Assembly: GCF_001720465.1 (NCBI RefSeq)
Contig: NZ_CP017113.1
Span: 310,001 to 374,000, forward strand
DNA: 64,000 bases
Reading direction: 5' to 3'
From: Porphyrobacter sp. LM 6
GTDB lineage: Bacteria; Pseudomonadota; Alphaproteobacteria; Sphingomonadales; Sphingomonadaceae
Shown: positions 51,715 to 61,197 of the stretch, in pieces
Numbering within the stretch: the stretch's first letter is position 1
Layout: each line of letters starts with the position of its first letter
Notes under the pieces: generated by a model
Database searches by the model: none
What the model was told of the DNA's origin: nothing
Seen by the model: the letters and a program-made list of their open reading frames with translations, nothing else
Position numbers and translations under genes: made by a program

Positions 51715-54700
51715 TCACCGCTCCAGCAGATTGCGGGCCTGGCTGGCGATCTGGGCGAGCATCGCTGCGCCGACCGGCGGGCGGGCCTGCGCGCGGGCTA
51801 TCATCGCGCGGAATTGCGCCACGGCCTGTTCGTTGCGCGCGCCCCATTCGGCCACCGCGCCCGCAGGATCGGTCTTGCCGCCCTTGCGCCGCATCAGCCG
51901 CCGCAGAAATTCGGTCCGCATATGCTGGAAATCGCGCGCGAGGCCGGAAATCAGCAGGCGCTCCCACACGTCGGACGGGCTCATGTGCGCGGCTGTCGCC
52001 TGCGCCCAGTCGAGCCCGAGCAGACTGCCGACCGCCGTGAAGGCATGGGTCAGCAGCTTGGCATCGATCCCGCTGTCGCGCGCGGCCTGCGCGAGGCCGA
52101 CGGCACCGTCGTAATCGAACAGGCCCGACACCCGCGCCGCCAGCGCATGGGGCGCACCCGCCGCCACGAAGCTTTCGGTCAGCGCCATCGAACGCGCCCG
52201 AGGCTCGGCCGTCAGCAGTTCCTCGCGTGCCGAGGTGAGCACGCCGACACTATCCGCCAGCGCAGCGATCATCGCGCCCGCTTCGATCTTGCCTGCACCT
52301 GTGCGGAGAACATCGGACATGAGGTTGCCGACCGCTGCCGCCAGCCGATCGAACAGCGCAAGGCGTGCCTGCTCGGCGATCTCGGCCCCATCCAGCTCGC
52401 GCCACAGCGGTTCAAGCCCGAAGAGATGCTCGGTCACCACGAAAGCCGCCGCAACTTCGGCGAGGCCCACGCCCTCTTCCTCGGCGAGTTCGAAGGGGTG
52501 GACCATACCCAACCGGTTGACGATGCGGTTCGACAAGCTGGTCGCGATCATCTCGCGCCGCAGCCGGTGGCCGCGGATTTCGGCGGCATAGGTCTTGCGC
52601 ATAGCGGTGGGGAAGCGCGCGATCAGCAGCCCTTCGAGCACCGGATCATCGGGCAGGCTGCTCGCTTCGATCGCCGATTGCAGCGCCAGCTTGGCCGAGG
52701 ACAGCAGCACCGCAAGCTCAGGGCGGGTCAGCCCCTGTCCATCAGCCGCGCGGCGCGCCAGCGCCTCGCCATCGGCGAGCCCTTCGGTGCGGCGGTCGAA
52801 ATCGCTCACTTCCTCAAGCCGCTCGATCAGCCGGACATAGGACGCGGTCGCCCCCGCCCCGCCGGTTTCGGCAACCGACAGCGCCAGCGCCTGCAAGCGG
52901 TTGTCCTCGAGCACGATGTGCGCGACCTCGTCGGTCATCGTGGCCAGCAACGTGTTGCGCTTCTTGGCCGAAAGCTTGCCCGAAGCAGTCGCCGCTGCGA
53001 GCGCGATCTTGATGTTGACCTCGTTGTCCGAACAATCGACCCCGGCCGAATTGTCGATGAAGTCGGTGTTGATCCGGCCTCCGGCGAGCGAATAGGCGAT
53101 GCGCCCGGCCTGGGTGACGCCGAGGTTCGCACCCTCGCCGATCACCTTGGCGCGCACTTCGGTCGCATCGACGCGCAGGCTATCATTGGCCGGATCGCCG
53201 ACGTCGATGTGGTTCTGCTGCGGCGCCTTCACATAGGTGCCGATCCCGCCGAACCACATCAGATCAACCGGCGCGCGCAGGATCGCGGTGATCAGCGCTT
53301 CGGGCTCGATTTCCTTCGCCTCGATACCCAGAACGCCGCGCGCTTCCTTGGACAGCTTGATCGTCTTGGCGCTGCGCGGGAAGACCCCGCCGCCCTTGGA
53401 AATCAGCGCCTTGTCGTAATCGTCCCAGCTCGAACGCGGCAGCGCGAACATCCGCGAACGTTCGTTCCAGCTCGCCAGCGGATCGGGGATCGGATCAATG
53501 AAGATGTGACGGTGATCGAAGGCGGCGACCAGCTTGAGCGACTTCGACAGCAGCATCCCGTTGCCGAACACGTCGCCCGACATGTCGCCGCAGCCCGCGA
53601 CGGTGACGGGATCGGTCTGCACGTCGATGCCCATTTCGCGGAAGTGGCGCTGGACGCTGACCCACGCGCCGCGCGCGGTGATGCCCATCGCCTTGTGGTC
53701 ATACCCGTTCGATCCGCCGCTGGCGAAAGCGTCATCCAGCCAGAAGTCGCGCGACTGGGCGATGCCATTGGCGATGTCGGAGAAGGTCGCCGTGCCCTTG
53801 TCGGCGGCGACCACGAAGTAGGGGTCTTCCCCGTCGAGCACGACCACGCTCTGCGGGTGCACGACCTTGCCGCGCACGATATTGTCGGTGACCGACAGCA
53901 GTGTGCGGATGAAGATTTCGTAGGACGCGCGGCCTTCCGCGGCCCAGCCTTCGCGGTCGATGGCGGGCGAGGGCAGGTGCTTGGGATAGAACCCGCCTTT
54001 CGCGCCGGTCGGCACGATCACCGCGTTCTTCACGCGCTGCGCCTTCATCAGACCGAGGATTTCTGTGCGGAAGTCGTCGCGCCGGTCGGACCAGCGCAGG
54101 CCCCCGCGCGCGACCTTGCCGGACCGCAGGTGGATCCCCTCGACCCGCGCCGAATAGACGAAGATTTCGCGCCACGGCAGCGGCTTGGGCAGGCCGGGAA
54201 CCTTGGCGGATTCGAGCTTGAACGCCAGCGCCTCGGCCGCGGCGGGGGCAAAGGCATTGGTCCGCAGCACCGCATCAATCACCGCGCGGTAGAGGCGCAG
54301 CAGGCGGTCATCGTTGATCGCGGTGACCTTGGCCAACCCGCGCGTGAAAGCGGCCTGCGCGGCGGCGATGGCTTCCTCGCGGTCGCCCTGGAAGGCCGGA
54401 TCGTGGCGGGCGGCGAACAGCGCCACCATCGCGCGGGTGACGTGCGGCGCGCCGACCAGCGCATCGACCACGGTGTAGATCGTGTAGCTGACCCCGGTCT
54501 GGCGCAGATAGCGATAGATCGCCCGCATCCAGTTGGCCGCCTGCGGTTCAAGCCCGGTGGCTGCGACAAGCCGGTTGAACGGATCATCCTCGGCAAGGCC
54601 ATTGAGCACATCGGCCAGCGCAGCTTCGATCAGTCCGGCCCGTTCGAGCAGCGCGCCCGCTTCAAGGCCTGCGGGAACGGTGAGGATGAAGTCGTGGATC

Positions 54701-56436
54701 GACCCGAGCGCCGGATCGGCAAGGTAGGTCGGCACTTCGGCGGCGACGCGGAACCCGAAATTCTCCAGCGCGGGAACCACATCGGACAGCGCCAGCGCGT
54801 GCTTGATGACATAGATCTTCAGCCGCAGCGTCTGCGCGCCATCGCTCGGCATCCGGTAAAGCCGCACGGCGCGGTCAAGCGGCTGGGCCTCGCTGTCGGA
54901 CAGCGCCAGCGAGCGCAGACGGGCGATGTCCCGCGCGGCTTCCTGCGGGCCGTAGGTCAGGCGGTAACCGGTCGGGAAAGCGGGCGCATAACGCCCTGCC
55001 AGCGCCATCGCCCGGCCATCATCCTCGCCGTGCGCAAGATGGGTTTCGACCGCTTCGGTCCAGCCGCGCAGCAGTTCGGCCAGCCGCGCCTCGATCGCCG
55101 CATCATCGGGCAGATCGGCGCAGGCGCGCACATCGATCAGGAACCGCAGCAGCGCGAGCGTGCTGCTTTCGACTTCGAGATTCCAGTCGAGCAGCGCTGC
55201 GCCGGGGGTTTCGAGCAGCATCGCCTGGATTTGCAGGCGCACATCGGTCGACAGCTGGTCGCGCGGGAGCCACACGAAAGCAAAGACGTGGCGTTCCAGT
55301 GTCGCTCGCACCAGCACCACGCGCGGGCGCGGGCGATCGATCAGCGCCATCTTGGCCGTCACCAGATCGGCCACGCGGGCCGGATCGAAGGCGGTGAGCA
55401 GATCATTGGGCAGCGAGGTAAACGCGTGCACCAGCGCCTTGCCGTTATGCCCGGCGGGATCATAGCCAAGCTGCGCCGTCAGCCGCGCCACAACCTCGCG
55501 CAGCACCGGCACCTCGTTGGGGCGCGCGTTGAGCGCAGCGCTGGTCCACAGCCCGGCGTGGATCGACAGCGCGGTGATCGCGCCGTCCTTGCGGTGCGGG
55601 ACAATGAACAGATCGAGCGGGCTGGAGCGGTGCACCCGCGAGTGGACGTTCGATTTGATCGTCAGCAGCGCCTGCGGCGTGCCGGCGGCATCGTGCCGGT
55701 CGAACCACTCGAACGCGCGGGCCAGCGAAACTTCGGCAAGCAGTTCGCGCGCGGAGCCCCGGCAGATGCCGAGCACGTCGGTCACCTTGCCGCTGCGATG
55801 GCGGGTGAGGTGACCGAGCTGGGTCAGCATCCCCCCATTGAGCCAACCGAGCAGCGCGCCCGCCTCGGCATTGATCGCGCCCGCCACTGCGGCATCGGCG
55901 GCCATGGCGGCCTGCACCTGCGGCCAGTCGGCGACGGCCGCGTAAACATCGGCCAGCGTGGTCTGCAGTGCTTCGAGCAAATCGCGCCGTTGCCGCGCAT
56001 CGACCCGCTGGGTTTCGACATAGATCAGCGATTCGCGCCCGGGCGCTCCCTTGGCGCCGGCCTTGGCGAACCCCTTGAGGACCCCTGCCCCGTCGCGCTC
56101 GACCGCGATCACCGGGTGCAGCAGCCGGTCAACATTCAGGCCCTGTGCGGCAATCGCCGCAGCAACCGAGTCGACCAGGAACGGCTTGTCGTCATTGATG
56201 ATCGCGATCCGCAGATGGCGGCGATCGCTGCTCGCCGAATCGAGCTGCACCAGCGCCTCGCCCGGCGCGCGTTTGCGCGCGGCGGCGAGCAGATAGTCCG
56301 CCGCCTCGTTCAGCGCGGCGGCATTGGCCGGGCCGTCACCCGGCAGCAGCGAGGCTTCGAGATGGCTCCGCAGAGCCTTGGTCAGCGCGCGGTCTCCACT
56401 CTTGGACGGCGCTTCGGCGGCGGTCTTTGACCCCAT
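51715..56436 (-). CDS. gdhB: NAD-specific glutamate dehydrogenase, large (GDH180) type
   Basis: 1573 residues, the size of the bacterial 180-kDa enzymes. The N-terminal third is regulatory (INDDKPFLVDSVAAAIAAQG near 90). The catalytic part is in the middle: LRSGKVARGGLRWSDRRDDFRTEILGLMKAQRVKNAVIVPTGAKGGF and GCGDMSGDVFGNGMLLS, with GGIGTYVKA and IGEGANLGVTQAGR. It oxidises glutamate to 2-oxoglutarate and ammonia with NAD. The ATG at 56436 has a ggag site seven bases upstream. Monocistronic. The upstream 130 bases contain an AT-rich patch (aataatatt) that may be the promoter. Confidence 0.93.
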   Translation of the reverse strand: MGSKTAAEAPSKSGDRALTKALRSHLEASLLPGDGPANAAALNEAADYLLAAARKRAPGEALVQLDSASSDRRHLRIAIINDDKPFLVDSVAAAIAAQGLNVDRLLHPVIAVERDGAGVLKGFAKAGAKGAPGRESLIYVETQRVDARQRRDLLEALQTTLADVYAAVADWPQVQAAMAADAAVAGAINAEAGALLGWLNGGMLTQLGHLTRHRSGKVTDVLGICRGSARELLAEVSLARAFEWFDRHDAAGTPQALLTIKSNVHSRVHRSSPLDLFIVPHRKDGAITALSIHAGLWTSAALNARPNEVPVLREVVARLTAQLGYDPAGHNGKALVHAFTSLPNDLLTAFDPARVADLVTAKMALIDRPRPRVVLVRATLERHVFAFVWLPRDQLSTDVRLQIQAMLLETPGAALLDWNLEVESSTLALLRFLIDVRACADLPDDAAIEARLAELLRGWTEAVETHLAHGEDDGRAMALAGRYAPAFPTGYRLTYGPQEAARDIARLRSLALSDSEAQPLDRAVRLYRMPSDGAQTLRLKIYVIKHALALSDVVPALENFGFRVAAEVPTYLADPALGSIHDFILTVPAGLEAGALLERAGLIEAALADVLNGLAEDDPFNRLVAATGLEPQAANWMRAIYRYLRQTGVSYTIYTVVDALVGAPHVTRAMVALFAARHDPAFQGDREEAIAAAQAAFTRGLAKVTAINDDRLLRLYRAVIDAVLRTNAFAPAAAEALAFKLESAKVPGLPKPLPWREIFVYSARVEGIHLRSGKVARGGLRWSDRRDDFRTEILGLMKAQRVKNAVIVPTGAKGGFYPKHLPSPAIDREGWAAEGRASYEIFIRTLLSVTDNIVRGKVVHPQSVVVLDGEDPYFVVAADKGTATFSDIANGIAQSRDFWLDDAFASGGSNGYDHKAMGITARGAWVSVQRHFREMGIDVQTDPVTVAGCGDMSGDVFGNGMLLSKSLKLVAAFDHRHIFIDPIPDPLASWNERSRMFALPRSSWDDYDKALISKGGGVFPRSAKTIKLSKEARGVLGIEAKEIEPEALITAILRAPVDLMWFGGIGTYVKAPQQNHIDVGDPANDSLRVDATEVRAKVIGEGANLGVTQAGRIAYSLAGGRINTDFIDNSAGVDCSDNEVNIKIALAAATASGKLSAKKRNTLLATMTDEVAHIVLEDNRLQALALSVAETGGAGATASYVRLIERLEEVSDFDRRTEGLADGEALARRAADGQGLTRPELAVLLSSAKLALQSAIEASSLPDDPVLEGLLIARFPTAMRKTYAAEIRGHRLRREMIATSLSNRIVNRLGMVHPFELAEEEGVGLAEVAAAFVVTEHLFGLEPLWRELDGAEIAEQARLALFDRLAAAVGNLMSDVLRTGAGKIEAGAMIAALADSVGVLTSAREELLTAEPRARSMALTESFVAAGAPHALAARVSGLFDYDGAVGLAQAARDSGIDAKLLTHAFTAVGSLLGLDWAQATAAHMSPSDVWERLLISGLARDFQHMRTEFLRRLMRRKGGKTDPAGAVAEWGARNEQAVAQFRAMIARAQARPPVGAAMLAQIASQARNLLER

Positions 56437-56566
56437 AAACAGCTCCCGGCATCCTGCGTTTCCGGCATCACGTTGCTGTAATAATATTGTGCCGGTTTGT
56501 TGTAATCGTGTTTTGCCGCGATACGCCTTTACCCCTACCCCGCGCAAGTCCGATGATGCCCTGAGG

Positions 56567-57562
56567 TCAGGCGGCGAGCGCTTTTTCGCAGGCCTCCATC
56601 GTCAACTCGAGCGAACGGATACGCGCTTCGGGATCATAGGTCGCGCCGCACAGCATGATTTCGTCCGCGCCGGTGCGGCGCACGAAGGCGGCGATACCCT
56701 CGCGCACCTGCGCCGGTGTGCCCACCGCAGCGGCCTGCCCGATATGCGCGAGCATCGCCTGCGCGGTGGCGGGCAGCGTGTCGGTATAGTTTGCGATCGG
56801 CGGCGGCAGCTTGCCGGGATTGCCGGTCCTGAGCCGCACGAAGCTTTGCTGCTGGCTCGAGGCGAGCAGCCGTGCATCAGCCTCGGTTTCGGCGGCAAAG
56901 ACGTTCATCGCGACCATCACATGCGGGCGATCCAGCGCCTCGGACGGCTGGAAGTCGCGACGATAGACCGCCAGCGCGGCATCAAGGTGATCGGGCGCGA
57001 AATGCGCGGCGAAGGCATAGGGCAGACCGAGCTTGGCGGCGAGCTGTGCGCCGAACAGGCTCGATCCGAGCATCCACAGCTCGACCTTCGCGCCCAGGCC
57101 CGGCGTGGCGGTGATGGGCAGGTCATAGTCTCCGGTGAGGAGTGCGCGCAGTTCAACCACGTCTTGCGGGAAATACTCGGCAGCCTGATTGAGGTTCTTG
57201 CGCAGCGCGCGTTGCAGTTCCGGCCCTGCCCCCGGCGCGCGGCCCAGCCCGAGATCGATCCGCCCGGGGAACAGCGCGTCGAGCGTGCCGAACTGTTCGG
57301 CGATCTGGAACGGGGTGTGGTTGGGCAGCATGATCCCGCCCGATCCGATACGGATACGACTGGTCGCGTTGCCGACATGGGCGAGCACGACCGAGGTTGC
57401 CCCGCCCGCGATCCCGTCCATCGCGTGATGTTCGGCAACCCAGAAGCGGTCGCAGCCGAAGGCTTCGGCAGCGCGGGCCAGATCGGCGGTCGCGGCGAAG
57501 GCTTCGCTCAGCGTGCCGCCTTCTCGCACCGGCACCAGATCGAGCACGGAAAATCGGGTCAT
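56567..57562 (-). CDS. LLM-class flavin-dependent oxidoreductase
   Basis: 331 residues of the luciferase-like barrel: FSVLDLVPVREGGT at the start, then RFWVAEHHAMDGIAGGATSVVLAHV (conserved EHH), IRIGSGGIMLPNHTPFQIAEQFGTLDALFPGRIDLGLGRAPG, and ELWMLGSSLFGAQLAAKLGLPYAFAAHF. Members use reduced FMN to oxidise or reduce diverse substrates; this close group (YhbW-like) has no known substrate. It is the last gene of a four-base-coupled chain starting with the hydrolase at 59174: its ATG overlaps the TPR gene's stop. Confidence 0.92.
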   Translation of the reverse strand: MTRFSVLDLVPVREGGTLSEAFAATADLARAAEAFGCDRFWVAEHHAMDGIAGGATSVVLAHVGNATSRIRIGSGGIMLPNHTPFQIAEQFGTLDALFPGRIDLGLGRAPGAGPELQRALRKNLNQAAEYFPQDVVELRALLTGDYDLPITATPGLGAKVELWMLGSSLFGAQLAAKLGLPYAFAAHFAPDHLDAALAVYRRDFQPSEALDRPHVMVAMNVFAAETEADARLLASSQQQSFVRLRTGNPGKLPPPIANYTDTLPATAQAMLAHIGQAAAVGTPAQVREGIAAFVRRTGADEIMLCGATYDPEARIRSLELTMEACEKALAA

Positions 57563-58440
57563 GGCTGCGGCGGCTCCTGCGGTGGGGGCGGGGATGCAGG
57601 CGCAGTGTCGCCCGCATTGCCGAGTTGCGCAAGATAGCCCGCAGCCGTGTCCGCCGCCAGGCCGGGGCCGAGCGTGATGACTGATTCCCAGCTCTGCCGC
57701 GCGGCCTCGTCGCGCCCGGAGAGCACCGCGATCACACCGGCCTCCAGCCCCACGTCGGGATTGCCGGGGGTAAGCAGCGCGGCGCGTTCGATTGCGGTCT
57801 GCGCTGCGTCCAATCGGTCGAGCCGACGCAGCAGCGTCGCCTTGAGCAGCCAGCCCTCCGCGCGTTCGGGCGCGAGCCCGGTTGCCGCTTCGAGCGCGCC
57901 GAGCGCTTCCTCGCCGCGCCCCAGCATCACTAACGTCCGGCCACGGTCGATCGCGGCCAGCGCTTCGAGTGTGGCAGACCCAGCCGCACGGGCATCGGTC
58001 TCGGCCAGTGTCAGCAACGACAGCGCAGCCGCCGCATCCCCGCCCGCCAAAGCCGCATTGCCCGCCAGCGCGGCGAACCGGGCTCGGGTGCGCGTTTCGT
58101 CCGCCGGGGTCTCGTCATGCGCCGCGAGAAAAGCGGTGCGGGCATCGTTCCACAGGCCCAGCTCGCTCGCAGCGGTGCCGAGGCAGTGATTGGCGAGCAC
58201 GCGGTCGGCACCCCTGGTCTCGCTGCGGCGGATCTGCGCCATCGTATGTGCGCGCGCCGGATCGGTCTCGATCTGGGCAAAGCAGCTTTCGAGCCACGCG
58301 CTGGTGGGGTTGATTTCGTCCTTTGCAGCCTCGGGCCGCGCGGGCCGGTCACGCACCAGATCATCGTTCGCCATTCCCCCGGCAACCGGGTTGGGGCCAA
58401 CTTGCAGCAACAGGGCGAGTAGCAAGGACACCTTGGGCAC
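57559..58440 (-). CDS. TPR repeat protein, probably exported
   Basis: 293 residues. After a short hydrophobic start (KVSLLLALLLQVG) come tetratricopeptide-like helical pairs (NHCLGTAASELGLWNDARTAFLAAHDETP, GRGEEALGALEAATGLAPERAEGWLLKATLLRRLDRLDAAQTAIERAALLTPGNPDVG). It ends with a Pro-rich tail (APASPPPPQEPPQP). It likely scaffolds protein contacts in the periplasm or at the membrane. The start is GTG at 58440, overlapping the hydrolase TAG by one base, so it is translationally coupled. Confidence 0.82.
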   Translation of the reverse strand: MPKVSLLLALLLQVGPNPVAGGMANDDLVRDRPARPEAAKDEINPTSAWLESCFAQIETDPARAHTMAQIRRSETRGADRVLANHCLGTAASELGLWNDARTAFLAAHDETPADETRTRARFAALAGNAALAGGDAAAALSLLTLAETDARAAGSATLEALAAIDRGRTLVMLGRGEEALGALEAATGLAPERAEGWLLKATLLRRLDRLDAAQTAIERAALLTPGNPDVGLEAGVIAVLSGRDEAARQSWESVITLGPGLAADTAAGYLAQLGNAGDTAPASPPPPQEPPQP

Positions 58441-59174
58441 TATCCGTAAAATTCGGCCACGATGGCCTTGAGGGCGGCAATGTCGCTGTCACGCGACAGG
58501 CGGTGATCGCCGTCCTCTATCAGGGTAACCTGAACATCGTCCGACCGCAGCGCGGATTTCAGCCGCAGACTGACGTCCCACGGCACGACCTCATCGGCCT
58601 TGCCGTGCAGCAGCCGCACCGGGCAGGTGATATCGATGCCGCCCTCCAGCCGCACATGACATTCGGCATCGGCGAAGAAGCTCGCGTGGATGGGTGTGGG
58701 TTCGGGGCCATAGGGGTTGGGCTCGTAAATCGTCTCGCCCGCGAGCAATTGCGTGCGCTGCGCCTCAGTGTAACCCCAGCGGGTGAAATCGGGGGCGGGG
58801 GCGATGCCGATCATCCCGGCGAGGCGGTGCTTCAGATGCTCGGCCACCAGCAGCATCAGCCAGCCGCCCATCGACGAGCCGACCAGCAGCACCGGCCCGC
58901 TGACATAGGACGCGACCAGCGCCAGCACCTCGTCGCGCCAGCGGCTCAGCATCCCGTCGGCAAAATCGCCGTCACTTGCCCCGCAGCCCGAATAGTCGAG
59001 CAGCAGGCAGGCGCGGCCCTGTGCCTGCGCCTCGGCGAAGAGTGCAGTCGCCTTGCTGCCGCTCATGTCGGACATGTAACCGGGCAGGAACACGAGGCAT
59101 GGGCCTCGCCCGTGGGTGTAGCGGAAGGCGACGCGGCGGCCGTCGTAAAGGGTGTGATGCATGATGTCGCTCAT
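58440..59174 (-). CDS. Alpha/beta hydrolase
   Basis: 244 residues. Strand and nucleophile regions are clear: PCLVFLPGYMSDMSGSKA, LLDYSGCGASDG, then VLLVGSSMGGWL (Ser in GxSxG), with Asp in LHGKADEVVPW and His in EDGDHRLSR. It resembles ABHD10-type acyl-protein or acyl-glucuronide esterases, so a thioester or ester substrate is likely. I chose the ATG at 59174; 59162 is possible. First gene of the coupled hydrolase, TPR, LLM unit. It diverges from the PhoD gene across about 100 bases. Confidence 0.88.
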   Translation of the reverse strand: MSDIMHHTLYDGRRVAFRYTHGRGPCLVFLPGYMSDMSGSKATALFAEAQAQGRACLLLDYSGCGASDGDFADGMLSRWRDEVLALVASYVSGPVLLVGSSMGGWLMLLVAEHLKHRLAGMIGIAPAPDFTRWGYTEAQRTQLLAGETIYEPNPYGPEPTPIHASFFADAECHVRLEGGIDITCPVRLLHGKADEVVPWDVSLRLKSALRSDDVQVTLIEDGDHRLSRDSDIAALKAIVAEFYG

Positions 59175-59281
59175 GCCCCTGTCATGCCTTGCGCGAGGGC
59201 CGAAAGGCAACCATTGTCAGGCCGATTGCCAAGGAAGCGACTGTCACAGCAGCGCAACGGGAGAGGGATAGGCGCCGCATC

Positions 59282-60946
59282 ATGTTCACAACCGATCCTG
59301 CTTCTCAGCCGGCTGCGGCGCCGACCGCGCTGACCCGCCGCAGCCTGTTCACGCTCGCTGGCGCAGGTGCCGCACTCGCCGCCACACCGCTCGCCGCACG
59401 CTCGTTCGGCACCGGCTTCACCCACGCGGTCGCGAGCGGGGAGCCCTCGGCCAACTCGGTGCTGCTGTGGACCCGCTATGTCGCCGATGCCGACACCATG
59501 CTGACTTGGCAGATGAGCGAGAGCGAGGATTTCACCCGTCCGGTTGCCGACGGCAGCGTCACCGCCAGTCCGGCACGCGACGGGTGCGCCAAGGGCATCG
59601 CCACCGGGCTTGCACCGAACCGCTGGTACTTCTTCCGCTTCATCGCGCCCGATGGCACCGCCTCGCCGACGGGGCGCACCCGTACTCTGCCCGACGGGCC
59701 GATTGCCAGCTTCCGCATGGCGGTGTTCTCGTGCTCGAACTTCGGGTTCGGCTGGTTCAACGCCTATGGCCACGCGGCCGAGGCCAATGACTGCGACTTG
59801 GCGCTGCATCTGGGCGATTACATCTACGAGTATGGCGCGGGCACCTATCCCACCGGGTCGCAGGCGCATCCCGACCGGACGATCGCACCCGCGACCGAAA
59901 TCGTCGCGCTGACCGATTACCGCCTGCGCTATGCCACCTACCGCGCCGATCCGGATTGCCAGCGCCTGCATCAGGTGCTCCCCATGATCGCGGTGTGGGA
60001 CGATCACGAAAGCGCCAACGACAGCTACAAGGACGGCGCGCAGAACCACCAGAGCGACACCGAAGGCGATTGGGAGGTCCGCAAGGCCGCCGCCAAGCAG
60101 GCCTACCGCGAATGGATGCCCGTCTCCGATGCGCCCTATGCCGCCTATCAGGTCGGCGATCTGGCGACGCTGTTCCGGCTCGATACCCGGCTGGAGGGGC
60201 GCGAGAAGCAGTTCAGCCTCGAAGCGCTGAGGGCCGGGAAGCGCGATCCGCAGGCCGTGATCGCGGCGCTGACGGCATTGCGGGAGGGCGCATGGGCCGA
60301 TCCGAACCGCCAGTTGCTCGGGGTCGCGCAGGAAGACTGGCTGACCAAGGGCCTCGCCGCCTCGACCCGCGCAGGCACCCATTGGCAGGTGCTGGTGCAG
60401 CAAGTGCTGATCGGCCACGTCAAGACCCCCAAAGACCTGATGCGGCAGGCGGGCAGCGATCTTCCCGATTTCATCCGCAACCGGCTGGAAGCCTCCGCTG
60501 CGGCGAGCGAGGCCGGCCTGCCCGCGAACATGGACGCGTGGGACGGCTATCCCGCCGCGCGCAATCGGGTGTTCGCCGCCGCCCGCGCGGCCAATGCCAA
60601 CCTCCTCGTGCTGGCGGGCGATACGCATAATGGCTGGGCCTTCGAACTCGGCGGCGAAGGCGCGCGCACCGGGGTCGAATTCGGCGGTTGTTCGGTCAGC
60701 TCGCCCGGCTATGAGGGCTACCTTTCCTTCATCAAGCCCGACACGCTGGCGGCGGCGCTGGTCGAGGAGAACAGCGAGTTGAAGTGGGCGGATACCTCGC
60801 AGCGCGGCTACATGGCGGTCGAACTGACCCCGACGCGCGCGATCACCGAATACCGCTTCAGCGCCGGCGTGCGGCAGCGTTCGACGAGGTTGGCGGGGAC
60901 GAAGCGGATCGTGGCCGATCGCGACTCGCTGGCGCTGACAGTGTGA
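59282..60946 (+). CDS. PhoD-like alkaline phosphatase/phosphodiesterase, Tat-exported
   Basis: 554 residues. A twin-arginine signal (LTRRSLFTLAGAGAALAATPLAA) is followed by a PhoD N-terminal domain (FTHAVASGEPSANSVLLWTRY) and the metallophosphatase core: CDLALHLGDYIYEYG, AVWDDHESANDSYKDGA, VLVQQVLIGHV and NLLVLAGDTHNGWAFEL. PhoD enzymes release phosphate from mono- and diesters outside the cytoplasm and use Fe and Ca. The start at 59282 places the twin-Arg pair about 20 residues in. No Pho box was identified. Confidence 0.92.
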   Translation: MFTTDPASQPAAAPTALTRRSLFTLAGAGAALAATPLAARSFGTGFTHAVASGEPSANSVLLWTRYVADADTMLTWQMSESEDFTRPVADGSVTASPARDGCAKGIATGLAPNRWYFFRFIAPDGTASPTGRTRTLPDGPIASFRMAVFSCSNFGFGWFNAYGHAAEANDCDLALHLGDYIYEYGAGTYPTGSQAHPDRTIAPATEIVALTDYRLRYATYRADPDCQRLHQVLPMIAVWDDHESANDSYKDGAQNHQSDTEGDWEVRKAAAKQAYREWMPVSDAPYAAYQVGDLATLFRLDTRLEGREKQFSLEALRAGKRDPQAVIAALTALREGAWADPNRQLLGVAQEDWLTKGLAASTRAGTHWQVLVQQVLIGHVKTPKDLMRQAGSDLPDFIRNRLEASAAASEAGLPANMDAWDGYPAARNRVFAAARAANANLLVLAGDTHNGWAFELGGEGARTGVEFGGCSVSSPGYEGYLSFIKPDTLAAALVEENSELKWADTSQRGYMAVELTPTRAITEYRFSAGVRQRSTRLAGTKRIVADRDSLALTV

Positions 60947-60963
60947 GCGGGGGCAACGCTAAT
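60935..60963 (+). promoter_or_regulatory. Candidate promoter of the thrS leader
   Basis: CTGACA (60935-60940) and GCTAAT (60958-60963) with a 17-base spacer, 5/6 and 4/6 matches to the sigma-70 consensus, overlapping the end of the PhoD gene. It would start transcripts near 60970, ahead of the leader peptide. Confidence 0.4.
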
Positions 60964-60996
60964 GACATGGCAACCTTGATCGTCTAGAACACGCCC

Positions 60997-61068
60997 ATGG
61001 CCAAGCTGCTGACCACGACTGCCACTACCACCACCCGGACTATCCGGGGGCGGCGGCACGCGGCTTAA
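60997..61068 (+). CDS. thrS leader peptide (threonine-rich)
   Basis: A 23-codon open frame from ATG 60997 to TAA 61066-61068. Residues 6-8, 10-13 and 15 are Thr, so eight of ten consecutive codons are threonine; the first five are MAKLL and the tail is basic (RTIRGRRHAA). It sits 129 bases ahead of thrS and overlaps the hairpins described at 61034-61101. This is the design of amino-acid attenuator leaders such as ThrL. No strong Shine-Dalgarno precedes it. Too short to be found by most gene finders. Confidence 0.85.
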   Translation: MAKLLTTTATTTTRTIRGRRHAA

Positions 61069-61101
61069 CGCCAAGCGCCCGCCGCCCGGATCGGGGCGGC
61101 G
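61034..61101 (+). promoter_or_regulatory. Threonine attenuator of thrS
   Basis: Three mutually exclusive stems. 1:2 is cccgg/ccggg (61034-61038 with 61044-61048), inside the Thr codons. 2:3, the antiterminator, is gggcggcgg/ccgccgccc (61048-61056 with 61079-61087), nine perfect pairs. 3:4, the terminator stem, is cgccgccc/gggcggcg (61080-61087 with 61094-61101), loop GGATCG. A ribosome held at Thr codons would free 2 to pair with 3. The U tract after 4 is weak (gtgttct). Confidence 0.75.
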
Positions 61102-61197
61102 CGGTGTTCTCCCCGAACCGGTTTTCGCTCAACACCGCTCTTCCGGTGAGGCCTTGCTTGTGGCAGGGCGCGCCAAACCCAACGGATTGCGACGACG

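Noticed and set aside
51814..56430. Open reading frame of 1538 codons on the plus strand opposite glutamate dehydrogenase
   Set aside because: It lies entirely antisense to a clearly recognised gene. Its composition (His-, Arg-, Gly-rich) is that of a mirror frame of GC-rich coding DNA, and it has no ribosome site or recognisable domain.
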